Program-made: the position numbers and the translations under genes | In this document: positions 18,653 to 27,921 of the stretch, in pieces | How the letters are laid out: the number at the start of each line of letters is the position of its first letter | Position numbering within the stretch: position 1 is the first letter of the stretch | The notes under the pieces: generated by a model | Told to the model about the DNA's origin: nothing | The model's database searches: none | What the model saw: the letters and a program-made list of their open reading frames with translations, nothing else | Assembly: GCF_024206475.1 (NCBI RefSeq) | Contig: NZ_JAMBPR010000011.1 | Coordinates: 1-64,000 of the forward strand | Source: Paraburkholderia sp. CNPSo 3274 | GTDB taxonomy: Bacteria > Pseudomonadota > Gammaproteobacteria > Burkholderiales > Burkholderiaceae | Length of the DNA stretch: 64,000 bases | Reading direction: 5' to 3'

Positions 18653-19612
18653 TTACGACGACTTCTTGTTGCCGCGATCGATCAGCACGGCGAGCAGGAT
18701 CACGATGCCCTTGATGACCTGCTGATAGAACGACGACACGTCGAGCAGGTTCAGGCCGTTGTTGAGCACGCCGATCAGGAGCGCGCCCACGAGCGTGCCG
18801 AAGATCCAGCCACGGCCGCCCGTGAGGCTCGTGCCACCCAGCACGACCGCCGCGATGGCGTCGAGCTCGTAGCCCGTGCCCGCTGTCGGCTGCGCGGAGT
18901 TCAGGCGCGAGGTCAGGACCACGCCCGCGAGCGCCGACATGACGCCCGCGATCGTGTACACGCACAGCTGGATGCGATCGACCTTCACCCCGGAAAGCTT
19001 CGCCGATTCGGAATTACCCCCCGTTGCATAGATATGGCGGCCGAACACGGTCTTGCGCAGCAGGACCCAGAACACGCCGAACATCACGAGCATGAGCACG
19101 ACGGGAATCGGCACGAGGCGCGCGACATAGCCGCCGCCCAGCAGCGAGAAGAAGTCGCTGTTGAAGCTGCTGATCGGACTGCCGTTCGATACGACGAGCG
19201 CGAGGCCGCGCAGCACCGTCATCGAACCGAGCGTGGCGATGAACGGCGCGACCTTGCCCTTGCTGATCACGAGACCGTTGGCGAAGCCCATCAAGCCGCC
19301 AGCCACGAGGCCGGCGAGCGTCGCAACGATGGCGGGCGTGCCCGCGCTCAACAGCGTCGCGATGATCACCGAGGAAAGCGCGAGCACGGAGCCCGCCGAG
19401 AGATCGATGCCGCCGAGCAGAATCACGAGCGTCATGCCGAACGCGATCAGCGCGTTGATCGACGCCTGCCGCATCACGTTGAGCAGGTTGTCGACCGTGA
19501 GGAAGTCGCGGCTCACGATCGAGAGCGCCACGGAAATGATCAGCAGTGCTACGAAGGGTCCGAGCTTTTGCAGCGTCGCCCGGCTGCCGGGGGTGAGGGT
19601 CACTTGCGACAT
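18653..19612 (-). CDS. rbsC: Ribose ABC transporter permease
   Basis: The 319-residue inner-membrane protein is the homodimeric channel of the RbsABC (CUT2) importer. About eight to ten hydrophobic segments are visible. Characteristic family stretches are FLTVDNLLNVMRQASINALI, VILLGGIDLSAGSVLALS, the cytoplasmic loop FGRHIYATGGNSESAKLSG and VLGGTSLTGGRGWI. It starts at ATG 19612, 43 bp after rbsA, in the same operon. Its partners are RbsA (ATPase) and RbsB (receptor). Confidence 0.95.
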   Translation of the reverse strand: MSQVTLTPGSRATLQKLGPFVALLIISVALSIVSRDFLTVDNLLNVMRQASINALIAFGMTLVILLGGIDLSAGSVLALSSVIIATLLSAGTPAIVATLAGLVAGGLMGFANGLVISKGKVAPFIATLGSMTVLRGLALVVSNGSPISSFNSDFFSLLGGGYVARLVPIPVVLMLVMFGVFWVLLRKTVFGRHIYATGGNSESAKLSGVKVDRIQLCVYTIAGVMSALAGVVLTSRLNSAQPTAGTGYELDAIAAVVLGGTSLTGGRGWIFGTLVGALLIGVLNNGLNLLDVSSFYQQVIKGIVILLAVLIDRGNKKSS

Positions 19613-19655
19613 GTCGTGTCTCGCTAGTTTGCAGTGAATGAGTAAACGCCTTCGC

Positions 19656-21164
19656 TCAGGCCGCTACGGCTTGCGCAGCACTCGCCTGGCCGCCGGCTGC
19701 CGCCGTCATGATCAGCTCCTGGGTGGCCGTGGCCGCTTCGAAGATGCCGTTCTGGCGTCCCTGATGCATGACGAGAATGCGGTCGCTCATGGCCAGCACT
19801 TCGGGCAACTCGGACGACACCATTACGATGGCAACGCCCTGCTCCGCGAGCTGATTGATGATCGTGTAGATTTCGGCCTTGCCGCCCACGTCCACGCCGC
19901 GCGTGGGCTCGTCGAGCAGCAGCACCTTCGGCGGCTGCGCGAGCCACTTTGCAAACACGACCTTCTGCTGATTGCCGCCCGAGAGGGCCTTGACGTCCAG
20001 TTCGGCGTCGCGTGTACGCACGCGCAACTGCTTGATGAGACCGTCGACGGCGCTGCGCTCCGCGCGCTCGTTGACGAAGCCGAGGGTGGCGTACTGGTCC
20101 AGATGCACGAGCGTCGCGTTTTCGCGCACCGACATGCCGAGCACGAGCCCCTGACGCTTGCGGTCTTCCGTGACGAAGCCAATGCCCGCCGCAATCGCGC
20201 TGGACGCATCGCGCACGTCGAGCAGCTCGCCGTCGAGCGTGACCGTACCCGCGCGCTTGCGGTTCACGCCGAACAGCGTACGCAGAATCTCGCTGCGGCC
20301 TGCGCCCATGAGCCCGGCGATACCCAGCACCTCGCCCGCGCGCACATCGAACGTAATGTCTTCGATATGGCCGTCGTCCGCCAGACCGGCCACGCTCATG
20401 CGCACGTCGCCCGGCGCATGGCTGCGTTTCGGGAAACGCTCGCCAATCTCGCGGCCCACCATCAGGCGCACGATCTCGTCGAAACCGGTATCGCGAATCG
20501 CGCGCTCGCCAACGAAATGGCCGTCGCGCAGCACGCTGATCTTGTCGCACACACGGAATATCTCTTCCATGCGGTGCGAAACGTAGACGATCGCCACGCC
20601 GCTCGCCTTGAGCGACTGCATGATCTCGAAGAGCGTTTCGATCTCGCGGTTCGTGAGCGCGGCGGTCGGCTCGTCCATCACGAGCACCTGCGCGTTCAGC
20701 GACAGCGCCTTGGCGATTTCCACGAGCTGTTGCTGACCGATGGAGAGCAGCCCCGCCTCGGTCTGCGGATCGATACGCTGCGCGCCGACCTTGTCGAGCC
20801 ACTTGCGCGCCTCTTTACGCATCGTCGCGACATCGACCATGCCGAAGCGGCTCGGCTCGCGGCCAAGGAAAAGATTCTCCATCACCGTCAACTGCGGGAT
20901 GAGGTTCAATTCCTGGTGAATGATGGCAATGCCCGCGCGTTCGGCCTCGACGGTGCTGCGGATCTGCACCGCGCGGCCATCCACGAGGATCTCGCCTGCG
21001 TCGGCTTGATACACGCCGCTCAGGATCTTCATGAGCGTCGATTTGCCTGCGCCGTTCTCGCCCATCAGCGCGTGGATCTCGCCCGCCTCGATGCGGAAAT
21101 CGACGCCTTCGAGCACCCGAACCGGACCGAACGCCTTGCCGATCCCCTGCATCATCACTTGCAT
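19656..21164 (-). CDS. rbsA: Ribose ABC transporter ATP-binding protein
   Basis: The 502-residue protein is a fused double ATPase, as usual for CUT2 sugar importers. The first half has Walker A GENGAGKST (residues 35-43), the signature-like LSIGQQQLVEIAKAL and Walker B VLVMDEPTAAL. The second half has a degenerate Walker A (LMGAGRSE), the signature LSGGNQQKVVFAKWL and LLLDEPTRGVDVG. Only one half has a canonical P-loop, which is normal for RbsA/MglA. It follows rbsD by 10 bp and would energise ribose uptake at the inner membrane. Confidence 0.95.
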   Translation of the reverse strand: MQVMMQGIGKAFGPVRVLEGVDFRIEAGEIHALMGENGAGKSTLMKILSGVYQADAGEILVDGRAVQIRSTVEAERAGIAIIHQELNLIPQLTVMENLFLGREPSRFGMVDVATMRKEARKWLDKVGAQRIDPQTEAGLLSIGQQQLVEIAKALSLNAQVLVMDEPTAALTNREIETLFEIMQSLKASGVAIVYVSHRMEEIFRVCDKISVLRDGHFVGERAIRDTGFDEIVRLMVGREIGERFPKRSHAPGDVRMSVAGLADDGHIEDITFDVRAGEVLGIAGLMGAGRSEILRTLFGVNRKRAGTVTLDGELLDVRDASSAIAAGIGFVTEDRKRQGLVLGMSVRENATLVHLDQYATLGFVNERAERSAVDGLIKQLRVRTRDAELDVKALSGGNQQKVVFAKWLAQPPKVLLLDEPTRGVDVGGKAEIYTIINQLAEQGVAIVMVSSELPEVLAMSDRILVMHQGRQNGIFEAATATQELIMTAAAGGQASAAQAVAA

Positions 21165-21174
21165 CCTGGACCTC

Positions 21175-21573
21175 TCAGAAGATCACGCCCGAATGCAAAA
21201 TGACATTCGCATAGGGGCTGCATTCGCCGGTACGGATCACCGCCTTCGCCTCGCGGCAGCGGCGCTTGAATTCTTCATGCGGCACGTTTTCCACGGCGAT
21301 GTGCGCGGCGGCCATGTCGCGGCTGCGCGCCGCGACGGCCGCGTTGTGCGTCTGCGCTTCGCTCGCGAACACTGCGCGCTCGGCCTTGAAGTCGGCGAGC
21401 ACGCTGTCGAGCACGGCGAAGAAGTCGGGCACGCCGGCCGCGAGCGAAACGTCGATGCATTCCACGCCGTCGGGAACCGGCAGCCCGCAGTCCGCGATCA
21501 CCAGGCTGTCCGTGTGGCCCATGCGGGCCAGCACGCGTGCGATGTCGCGATTCAGATGTCCGTGTTTTTTCAC
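21175..21573 (-). CDS. rbsD: D-ribose pyranase
   Basis: The 132-residue cytoplasmic enzyme interconverts beta-pyranose and beta-furanose forms of ribose, supplying the furanose used by ribokinase. Its length matches E. coli RbsD. The family residues His20 (in RMGHTD) and Asp28 (in VIADCG) are present, and so is the C-terminal ECSPYANVILHSGVIF segment. It lies between rbsK and rbsA, 8 bp after rbsK, in the leftward ribose operon. Confidence 0.93.
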   Translation of the reverse strand: MKKHGHLNRDIARVLARMGHTDSLVIADCGLPVPDGVECIDVSLAAGVPDFFAVLDSVLADFKAERAVFASEAQTHNAAVAARSRDMAAAHIAVENVPHEEFKRRCREAKAVIRTGECSPYANVILHSGVIF

Positions 21574-21581
21574 TTCGAATC

Positions 21582-22481
21582 TCAGGCTTGCGTGTTCAGG
21601 AAGGCTTCGAGCTCGGCGAGCGTAGGCATGCCGCCCTGCGCGCCGGCGCGCGTCACCGAAAGCGCGCCCGCAGCGTTCGCGCGCCGCACGGCCTCGTCTA
21701 TGCCGAGATGCCAGAATGCCGCGAGCGCGCCGTTGAAGGTGTCGCCGGCGCCGGTCGTATCGACGGCTTCGACTGCGAATCCCCGCTGATGCACGAGCGC
21801 GCCATTGGCGTCGGCGTAGTACGCGCCGTCTTTACCGTGCGTCATGGCAATGCGCGGGCCAGGCACGGGCGCGCGCGTGATGACCTCGGCCCACGCACCT
21901 TCCGGCGTTTGCAGCGCGGTGGCGAGTTCATGTTCGTTCGGCGTCAGCAGCGTGGTCAGATCGAGCAGTTCGCCGCTCAGTTCGACCGCGGGCGCGGGAT
22001 TGAGAAAGAATGCCTTGCCGTGTTCGCGGGCGCGCCGCGCGGCGTGCAGCACCGTTGCGTAGGGCACTTCGAGTTGTGCGAGCACGACGTCGGCCTGTGC
22101 GATCGCCGCGCTGGCACGGTCGATGTCTTCGGGCGAAAGCTCATGGTTCGCGCCAGGCACGACGATGATTGCGTTGTCGCCGCCCGAGAGCGTGATCGAC
22201 GCGATGCCGGTCGCCTCGCGCCCCGTGCTCACATGGGCGATATCGACGCCTTCGCGCGCCAGCGTCGCTTTCATTTCGCCGCCGAACGCATCGGCGCCGA
22301 CGCAGCCGATCATCGTCACCTCGGCGCCCAGGCGCGCCGCCGCGACCGCCTGATTCGCGCCCTTGCCGCCCGGATGCGTCGAAAAATGCGTGCCGAACAG
22401 CGTTTCGCCGAGCCGGGGAAACGTGTCGGTCGTGACGACCATGTCCATGTTGATGCTGCCCACCACCACTACGCGCGCCAT
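21582..22481 (-). CDS. rbsK: Ribokinase
   Basis: The 299-residue PfkB-family kinase phosphorylates D-ribose to ribose-5-phosphate. It begins VVVGSINMDMVV and has the substrate-binding GGKGANQAVAAARLGA motif. The C-terminal PfkB signature DTTGAGDTFNGAL carries the catalytic Asp. It is the first gene of the operon here; in E. coli it lies after rbsB. A sigma-70-like promoter lies 84-111 bp upstream. Confidence 0.95.
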   Translation of the reverse strand: MARVVVVGSINMDMVVTTDTFPRLGETLFGTHFSTHPGGKGANQAVAAARLGAEVTMIGCVGADAFGGEMKATLAREGVDIAHVSTGREATGIASITLSGGDNAIIVVPGANHELSPEDIDRASAAIAQADVVLAQLEVPYATVLHAARRAREHGKAFFLNPAPAVELSGELLDLTTLLTPNEHELATALQTPEGAWAEVITRAPVPGPRIAMTHGKDGAYYADANGALVHQRGFAVEAVDTTGAGDTFNGALAAFWHLGIDEAVRRANAAGALSVTRAGAQGGMPTLAELEAFLNTQA

Positions 22482-22564
22482 TGCACTCCCTTTCCACGGC
22501 TTCCCGCGCGCTTGCCGCGCCTGCGGTTTTTGCCGCGCTAAAACGTAATCAGCTTGGGAGCGCA

Positions 22565-22592
22565 GTTATACCAGAGTCCTCACGCGGGTGAA
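22565..22592 (-). promoter_or_regulatory. Predicted promoter of the rbs operon
   Basis: On the minus strand TTCACC (complement of 22587-22592) and TATAAC (complement of 22565-22570) are 16 bp apart. Transcription would begin near 22558, leaving a leader of about 77 nt before rbsK. The -10 box is one arm of an 8-bp inverted repeat GTTATACC/GGTATAAC (22565-22572 and 22603-22610), which could bind a regulator. Confidence 0.5.
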
Positions 22593-22722
22593 ATAGACCC
22601 AGGGTATAACCGGATGCGAAGAAGAATATGTCCCCGATTGTTGACGGCCCGCCGAACCGATACGACGCCGTGCCAGGCTGTCGAACCCGAGTCAGAGGCG
22701 AACCCCGAGGTGGTAGGAAGAC

Positions 22723-22854
22723 GTGATCGATTTGTTGCGCGCGCAAGTCAAAGCGGGCCGCGTGGGTGTGCGCAGCGGCGCGGGCTTTTACGACTGGGAT
22801 GAAGCGCATTTGGCACGCGTGAAGGCCGCACGCAAAAAACTCATTGCGGCGGGT
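22723..22854 (+). pseudogene. C-terminal remnant of a 3-hydroxyacyl-CoA dehydrogenase
   Basis: About 44 codons read VIDLLRAQVKAGRVGV, then RSGAGFYDWDEAHLARVKAA. This is the very C-terminal signature of 3-hydroxyacyl/3-hydroxybutyryl-CoA dehydrogenases (G-x-KSGxGFYDW type). A stop codon lies four codons upstream in this frame and no other part of the enzyme is visible, so it is a relic. It lies at the edge of the 3-hydroxybutyrate module. The rest of the stretch from 22593 to 22874 shows no gene. Confidence 0.6.
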
Positions 22855-22874
22855 GATTGCGCAGGCTCACGGCA

Positions 22875-24404
22875 TCAAATGTCGATGCCCAGCGCAACGA
22901 TGCGCCGGTACAGCGTCGCACGCGCCATGCCGATCTGTGCGGCGGCTTTCGTCACTTGACCTCCCGCCGCGCGTAACGCTTCGGTCAGGAAGCGGCGTTC
23001 GTAATCGCGCATCGCTTCGTCGTACTGCTGATACTGCTGCACGCCGGTGTCGTCCTGCGTATCGTGCTGATCGCCCCGCTCCTCGTTCAGGCGCTGCCCG
23101 CGCCCATCGCCAATGAAGCGCGCGAGCGCGAGCGCATCAATGCGCTCGCTATCCGATAGCAGCACCGCGCGCTCGAGCGTATTGCGCAACTCACGCACGT
23201 TGCCCGGCCAGCTATACGCACACAGCACCGCAAGCGCATCGCTGTCGAGTTCGAGATGCCCCGCACCGCTCTGCACCGCGAGCTTGTCGAGAATCGAATA
23301 CGCCATCGCCTCGATGTCCGCCAGGCGCTCGCGCAGCGGCGGCACGCGAATCGTCAGCACGTTGAGCCGATAGTAGAGGTCCGCGCGAAACCGGCCCTGC
23401 GCCACGAGCGCGGGCAGATCCGCCGACGTCGCCGCGATGATGCGCACGTCGGTGCGCACGATGCGATTCGACCCGAGCGGCTCGAACTCCTGCTCCTGCA
23501 ACACCCGCAGCAATTTGCCCTGCAGCGCGAGCGGCATGTCGCCGATCTCGTCGAGAAAGAGTGTGCCGCCCTGGGCCAGCTCGAACTTGCCGATGCGCCC
23601 CTTGCGCTCCGCGCCCGTGTACGCGCCCGCCTCCGCGCCGAAGAACTCCAGTTCCAGCAGCGTGTCGGGAATCGCCGCGACGTTCACCGTCACGAGCGGA
23701 CCGTCCGCGCGTCCGGACGCGCCGTGTATGGCGTGCGCAAGCAACTCCTTACCCGTGCCCGTTTCGCCAAGCAAAAGCACCGGCGACGCGAGACGCGCGG
23801 CTCGGCGCGCCTGGCGCTTCACTTCGAGGCTTGCCGCGCTCGTGCCGATCAGGCTTGAAAAGCTGTACTTCGCGCGACGCACCTGCGCGAGCGACTGGCG
23901 CGTGCTGATCAGTTCGGCTCGCAGCCGCGCGTACTGGCTGAAGAGCGGCGACAGTCCCTTGAGTTCGTTGAACAGCACGAAGCCGACTGCACCGATCGTT
24001 TCGCCGTTGTCATCCTTGATAGGCAAACGCGTAACGACGATCGGATCGCGATCGGTCTCGAGAATGTCGAGCAGGATGGGCTCGCCCCCCTTCACGACGT
24101 CGCGCATCATGCTGTTCGGAATGACGGTTTCGCAATCGAGACCGATCACCGCCGTGGGGTCGTCAAAGCCGAAGCGCGCCGCGTAGTGCTGGTTGATCCA
24201 CACCACGCGCGCGTTGCGATCGACGATCACGGTGCCTTCGCTGAACTTGTCGAGCGATTGAAAGAGCGATTGCATCGCCAGCTTGCGCACGTGGTCGTAG
24301 TCGGCCAGCAGCGCGGTTGTTTCGATTTCCATTCGGTGCTTTTCTTCGGTCGCAGCCTTGACGCGGCCTGTCACGGCCAGCGGATTCTCATTTTCGGGAC
24401 GCAT
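22875..24404 (-). CDS. Sigma-54-dependent activator with PAS domain
   Basis: The 509-residue protein is a bacterial enhancer-binding protein. Residues about 45-150 form a PAS sensor ([24 protein letters not shown]). The AAA+ domain has Walker A GETGTGKE (about 213-220), the sigma-54 contact loop as GAYTGA instead of the common GAFTGA, Walker B LFLDEIGD, and the [15 protein letters not shown] motif. The C-terminus is a Fis-type helix-turn-helix ([21 protein letters not shown]). It is divergent from a GntP permease gene with a good -24/-12 promoter, so it most likely activates the permease and dehydrogenase genes in response to 3-hydroxybutyrate or a related acid. Confidence 0.9.
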   Translation of the reverse strand: MRPENENPLAVTGRVKAATEEKHRMEIETTALLADYDHVRKLAMQSLFQSLDKFSEGTVIVDRNARVVWINQHYAARFGFDDPTAVIGLDCETVIPNSMMRDVVKGGEPILLDILETDRDPIVVTRLPIKDDNGETIGAVGFVLFNELKGLSPLFSQYARLRAELISTRQSLAQVRRAKYSFSSLIGTSAASLEVKRQARRAARLASPVLLLGETGTGKELLAHAIHGASGRADGPLVTVNVAAIPDTLLELEFFGAEAGAYTGAERKGRIGKFELAQGGTLFLDEIGDMPLALQGKLLRVLQEQEFEPLGSNRIVRTDVRIIAATSADLPALVAQGRFRADLYYRLNVLTIRVPPLRERLADIEAMAYSILDKLAVQSGAGHLELDSDALAVLCAYSWPGNVRELRNTLERAVLLSDSERIDALALARFIGDGRGQRLNEERGDQHDTQDDTGVQQYQQYDEAMRDYERRFLTEALRAAGGQVTKAAAQIGMARATLYRRIVALGIDI

Positions 24405-24495
24405 TATCTCAGAAATGCGATTGCGCCATATCCCCTGAAATTTCCCCGCTTTACGTGTAGGTTAGCTAGCGGCGGCGCGTTTGCTCGCCCAATCC

Positions 24496-24511
24496 GTCTC
24501 AGTTCTAAGAC
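24496..24511. promoter_or_regulatory. Candidate upstream activator site
   Basis: GTCTCAGTTCTAAGAC is an imperfect 16-bp palindrome with six of eight base pairs symmetric. It is centred about 120 bp before the predicted sigma-54 transcript start, the usual distance for an enhancer-binding protein site. The divergent activator gene is the natural candidate to bind it. Confidence 0.5.
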
Positions 24512-24596
24512 ACGCTGCCGCCACAACCATCCCGGCACACCCCCGTGCCCTGCGCCGCCGGTTTCCGTGCCGCTTCGCGCAAGGCTGCCCGCCCGC

Positions 24597-24612
24597 TGGC
24601 ACATATCGTGCT
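24597..24612 (+). promoter_or_regulatory. Sigma-54 (-24/-12) promoter
   Basis: TGGCACATATCGTGCT matches the sigma-54 consensus TGGCAC-N5-TTGCW at nearly every position, with the invariant GG and GC 10 bp apart. Transcription should begin near 24623, about 64 nt before the permease ATG at 24687. Confidence 0.75.
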
Positions 24613-24686
24613 CTATTGCGCGGTCGCGCCGGCTTCGGCGCGCGAACAACAAACAGACCTGCACGAATAAACCAACTGGAGACAAG

Positions 24687-26087
24687 ATGTCCTTTGTGAT
24701 TGTGATCGCCGCTTTGGCGTTCCTGATGTTCGTGGCCTACCGCGGCTACAGCGTCATTCTCTTTGCGCCCATCGCCGCACTAGGCGCCGTGCTGCTGATC
24801 GATCCCTCCGCCGTCGCCCCCGTGTTTTCCGGCATCTTCATGGAAAAGATGGTCGGCTTCGTCAAGCTCTACTTCCCCGTGTTCCTGCTCGGCGCAGTGT
24901 TCGGTAAGGTCATCGAACTATCTGGCTTCTCCGAGGCAATCGTGGCCGCCGCGATCCGCTACATTGGCCGCTCGCGAGCCAACGCCGTGATCGTCGCGGT
25001 GTGCGCGCTGCTCACGTATGGCGGGGTCTCGCTCTTCGTCGTGGTGTTCGCGGTGTATCCGTTCGCCGCCGAACTCTATCGCCAGAGCAACATTCCCAAG
25101 CGCCTCATGCCCGGCGCGATCGCGCTCGGCGCGTTCACGTTCACGATGGATTCGCTGCCCGGTACGCCGCAGATCCAGAACATCATTCCCACCACGTTCT
25201 TCAAGACCACCGCGTGGGCCGCGCCCTGGCTCGGCGTGATCGGCTCGATCTTCATCATCGTGGTCGGTCTCACGTACCTCGAATGGCGCCGCCGCAGCGC
25301 CATGGCGAAGGGCGAAGGCTATGGCACTTCGCTCGTGAACGAACCGGAGCGCGTAGAAACGGGCAACCTGCCGCATCCGGCGCTGGCCATTGCGCCGCTC
25401 GTACTCGTTGGCGTTGCCAACTTCCTGCTGACGAAGTGGATTCCGCAGTGGTACGGCGAAAGCTTCACCGTCGCGCCCGACGTGCTGCCCGGCATTCATG
25501 CGCCCGTGACGGTGCCCGTGAAAAGCGTCGTGGCCATCTGGGCCGTGCAGGGCGCACTGCTGCTCGGCATTCTGCTCGTTATCGTGACGGCGTTCGGCCG
25601 CGTGAAGGAACGCTTCGCGAGCGGCACGAAAATCGCGGTGAGCGGCGCGCTGCTCGCAACGCTCAATACGGCATCCGAGTACGGCTTCGGCGGCGTGATC
25701 TCGGCGCTGCCCGGCTTCCTCGTGATCGGCAATGCGCTCAAGGCCATTCCGAATCCGCTCGTGAATGCGGCCGTGTCGGTTTCGGCGCTCGCGGGTATCA
25801 CGGGTTCGGCGTCGGGCGGCATGAGCATTGCGCTCGCCGCCATGTCGGACACCTTCATCAAGACCGCGCAGACCATGCACATTCCGATGGAAGTGCTCCA
25901 CCGCGTGGTAGCGATGGCGAGCGGCGGCATGGATACGCTGCCGCACAACGGCGCGGTCATCACGTTGCTCGCAGTCACGGGCCTCACGCACCGGGAGTCG
26001 TATCGCGACATTTTCGCGGTGACCATCATCAAAACGCTCGCGGTCTTCTTCGTTATCGCCGTGTTCTACCTGACCGGTATCGTCTAA
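24687..26087 (+). CDS. GntP-family permease, probable 3-hydroxybutyrate transporter
   Basis: The 466-residue inner-membrane protein belongs to the GntP family of proton symporters for gluconate and other short organic acids. Twelve or so hydrophobic segments are seen. Family stretches include GVSLFVVVFAVYPFAAELYR, FTFTMDSLPGTPQIQNIIPT, a conserved GFGGVISALPGF and GSASGGMSIALAAMSDTFI. The ATG at 24687 follows GGAGAC. The downstream gene is a 3-hydroxybutyrate dehydrogenase, 26 bp away, so the likely substrate is 3-hydroxybutyrate. That assignment is from context only. Confidence 0.85.
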   Translation: MSFVIVIAALAFLMFVAYRGYSVILFAPIAALGAVLLIDPSAVAPVFSGIFMEKMVGFVKLYFPVFLLGAVFGKVIELSGFSEAIVAAAIRYIGRSRANAVIVAVCALLTYGGVSLFVVVFAVYPFAAELYRQSNIPKRLMPGAIALGAFTFTMDSLPGTPQIQNIIPTTFFKTTAWAAPWLGVIGSIFIIVVGLTYLEWRRRSAMAKGEGYGTSLVNEPERVETGNLPHPALAIAPLVLVGVANFLLTKWIPQWYGESFTVAPDVLPGIHAPVTVPVKSVVAIWAVQGALLLGILLVIVTAFGRVKERFASGTKIAVSGALLATLNTASEYGFGGVISALPGFLVIGNALKAIPNPLVNAAVSVSALAGITGSASGGMSIALAAMSDTFIKTAQTMHIPMEVLHRVVAMASGGMDTLPHNGAVITLLAVTGLTHRESYRDIFAVTIIKTLAVFFVIAVFYLTGIV

Positions 26088-26113
26088 CCGGCATTCGTAC
26101 CAGGCCCTAACTC

Positions 26114-26905
26114 ATGCATATCCCCAACACGCTCTCCCTCGCCGGAAAAACCGCCGTCGTCACCGGTTCGACCAGCGGCATCGGTCTCGGCATTGCGACG
26201 GCGCTGGCGCGCGCGGGCGCCAATATCGTCCTGAACGGTTTCGGCGATCCGGCGGCCGCACTCGCGCAAATCGAAGCGGCCGGCGTGCGCGCCGCGCATC
26301 ACAACGCGGACATGAGCCGTCCTGCCGAGATCGAAGCGCTCGTGGCTTTCGCGGCAAGCACGTTCGGCGGGCTCGATATTCTCGTCAACAATGCGGGCAT
26401 TCAGTATGTCGAAGCGATCGAAAACTTCCCGGTTGAGCGCTGGGATCAGATTATCGCGATCAATCTGAGCGCGACGTTTCACGCGACGCGCGCGGCGCTT
26501 CCCATCATGCGCTCAGCGGGTTGGGGACGCGTGATCAATATCGCGTCGGTACACGGGCTCGTGGGCTCGGTCGGCAAGTCGGCCTACGTCGCGGCCAAGC
26601 ATGGCGTGATCGGGCTTACCAAGGTCGCCGCACTGGAAACAGCGCGCAGCGGCGTGACCGTCAATGCGATCTGTCCAGGCTGGGTGCTCACGCCGCTCGT
26701 CCAGAAGCAGATCGACGATCTGGCCCACCGCGAGGCAATGTCCGTCGAAGACGCTACGCTGAAACTGCTCGGCGAAAAGCAGCCGTCGGCAAGCTTTGCG
26801 ACGGTCGAGCAAATTGGCGGCGTGGCGGCGTTCCTGTGCTCGGAGGCGGCGAACGAGATGCGCGGCGCTGAGCTCAAGGTGGACGGAGGTTGGCTCGCGC
26901 AGTAA
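26114..26905 (+). CDS. bdhA: D-3-hydroxybutyrate dehydrogenase
   Basis: The 263-residue SDR enzyme oxidises 3-hydroxybutyrate to acetoacetate with NAD+. It has the cofactor motif TGSTSGIGLGIA, NNAGIQYVE, the catalytic Ser in NIASVHGLVGS and the YVAAK Tyr/Lys pair. The substrate-loop sequence CPGWVLTPLVQKQI and the following MSVEDATLKLLGEKQPS are typical of BDH. Length matches the family. It is the second gene of the predicted sigma-54 operon, after the permease, and gives a two-step uptake and oxidation route toward acetoacetate. Confidence 0.9.
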   Translation: MHIPNTLSLAGKTAVVTGSTSGIGLGIATALARAGANIVLNGFGDPAAALAQIEAAGVRAAHHNADMSRPAEIEALVAFAASTFGGLDILVNNAGIQYVEAIENFPVERWDQIIAINLSATFHATRAALPIMRSAGWGRVINIASVHGLVGSVGKSAYVAAKHGVIGLTKVAALETARSGVTVNAICPGWVLTPLVQKQIDDLAHREAMSVEDATLKLLGEKQPSASFATVEQIGGVAAFLCSEAANEMRGAELKVDGGWLAQ

Positions 26906-26954
26906 AAGCGGCAGCGGCGCGCGATGTGTGTTGGCGTGTTGGCAATACAACGCG

Positions 26955-27734
26955 TCAATCGCGCGCCATGTGCCGCAGCTTCATGTCGTGCAGCCGCTGG
27001 CTGAGCCCTTTGAATACACTGCTTTCGTGCGGGTCGCCGAAGTGAAACAGCACTGTGCACCGAACGCTGGAAGGCGCGCAGGCCTGATTCGCATGCAGCG
27101 AGCGCAAGCCCCAAATGAAGTAAAGATTACCCGGCTTCAACGTCACAACCTTCGCAGAAAACCATTTCTGCACACGCGCTGAGCGCCAAATCCTTCCGAG
27201 CATCTTTTCCATTATCGCCTTCTCGACGATATTAACGATCGCCAACCGCCGCGCATTGCGTAGATTCGGAAACATCACGAGATGGCCTGCCAGTTCGCCC
27301 GGGTCATTGGGAATCAGAACGGGCAGCAAGATCGATATGGCATACGAGTCGTAGTGGAAAATGTTCGAGTGACGGATTCCCTGTTTTCCCGAAAGCACGC
27401 GCATGACCGGGTAAATCCGGTCGCTGGGCGGCGGCGTCCCCATCTTGCGCACATACAACTGGCGCAATAACGCGTGCAGCCCCGGGTCTTCGAAAAGCGG
27501 GGCGAGACAGGTGCCGGTTATCCATTGCGCCCCGCTAAAGCCAAAGTATCGGGTGCCGTGCTGCCCGACCAGTTCGGCTACCCCGCTGCGGAGCTTCGTG
27601 AGAATTGCGGCTGGCACGATGTCGTCAAGCACGCCCACTCCGTCGTCGTCCATCGACTGAGCGAGCGCCTGCGCACTCTCCACATCTACCCGCGCGATTT
27701 CATCGAGCGGCCGTTCATCGTTCAACACGTTCAT
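26955..27734 (-). CDS. Phytanoyl-CoA dioxygenase-like protein
   Basis: The 259-residue protein looks like a non-haem iron, 2-oxoglutarate oxygenase of the PhyH/cupin type. A possible iron triad is His127 and Asp129 (FHYDSY) with His214 (SLHANQ), and Arg225 (VRCTVLFHF) fits the 2-oxoglutarate anchor. Substrate and pathway are unknown and no biosynthetic genes lie next to it. The ATG at 27734 is chosen because GAGGGA precedes it at good spacing; an upstream ATG at 27773 is less likely. It is leftward and convergent with bdhA. Confidence 0.55.
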   Translation of the reverse strand: MNVLNDERPLDEIARVDVESAQALAQSMDDDGVGVLDDIVPAAILTKLRSGVAELVGQHGTRYFGFSGAQWITGTCLAPLFEDPGLHALLRQLYVRKMGTPPPSDRIYPVMRVLSGKQGIRHSNIFHYDSYAISILLPVLIPNDPGELAGHLVMFPNLRNARRLAIVNIVEKAIMEKMLGRIWRSARVQKWFSAKVVTLKPGNLYFIWGLRSLHANQACAPSSVRCTVLFHFGDPHESSVFKGLSQRLHDMKLRHMARD

Positions 27735-27921
27735 TGCGGTCCCTCGCGCAGCCTGATCGGCGAATACAGGCACACGGTCAATGCAGACCGTAGACTGAGG
27801 GAAAAAGCTTTCGTGTTCCGTACGTCTTCGTACAGAACGCCTGAACGCGTCGATTGATATGCTGGCTGATTATTTCGGGTCGTTTCGCAGTGAGTCGATA
27901 CGATGCTACCGCATACATTCG

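Noticed and set aside
25001..26110. 369-codon frame overlapping the GntP permease
   Set aside because: Arg- and His-rich shadow frame; the permease frame has the helices and family motifs.
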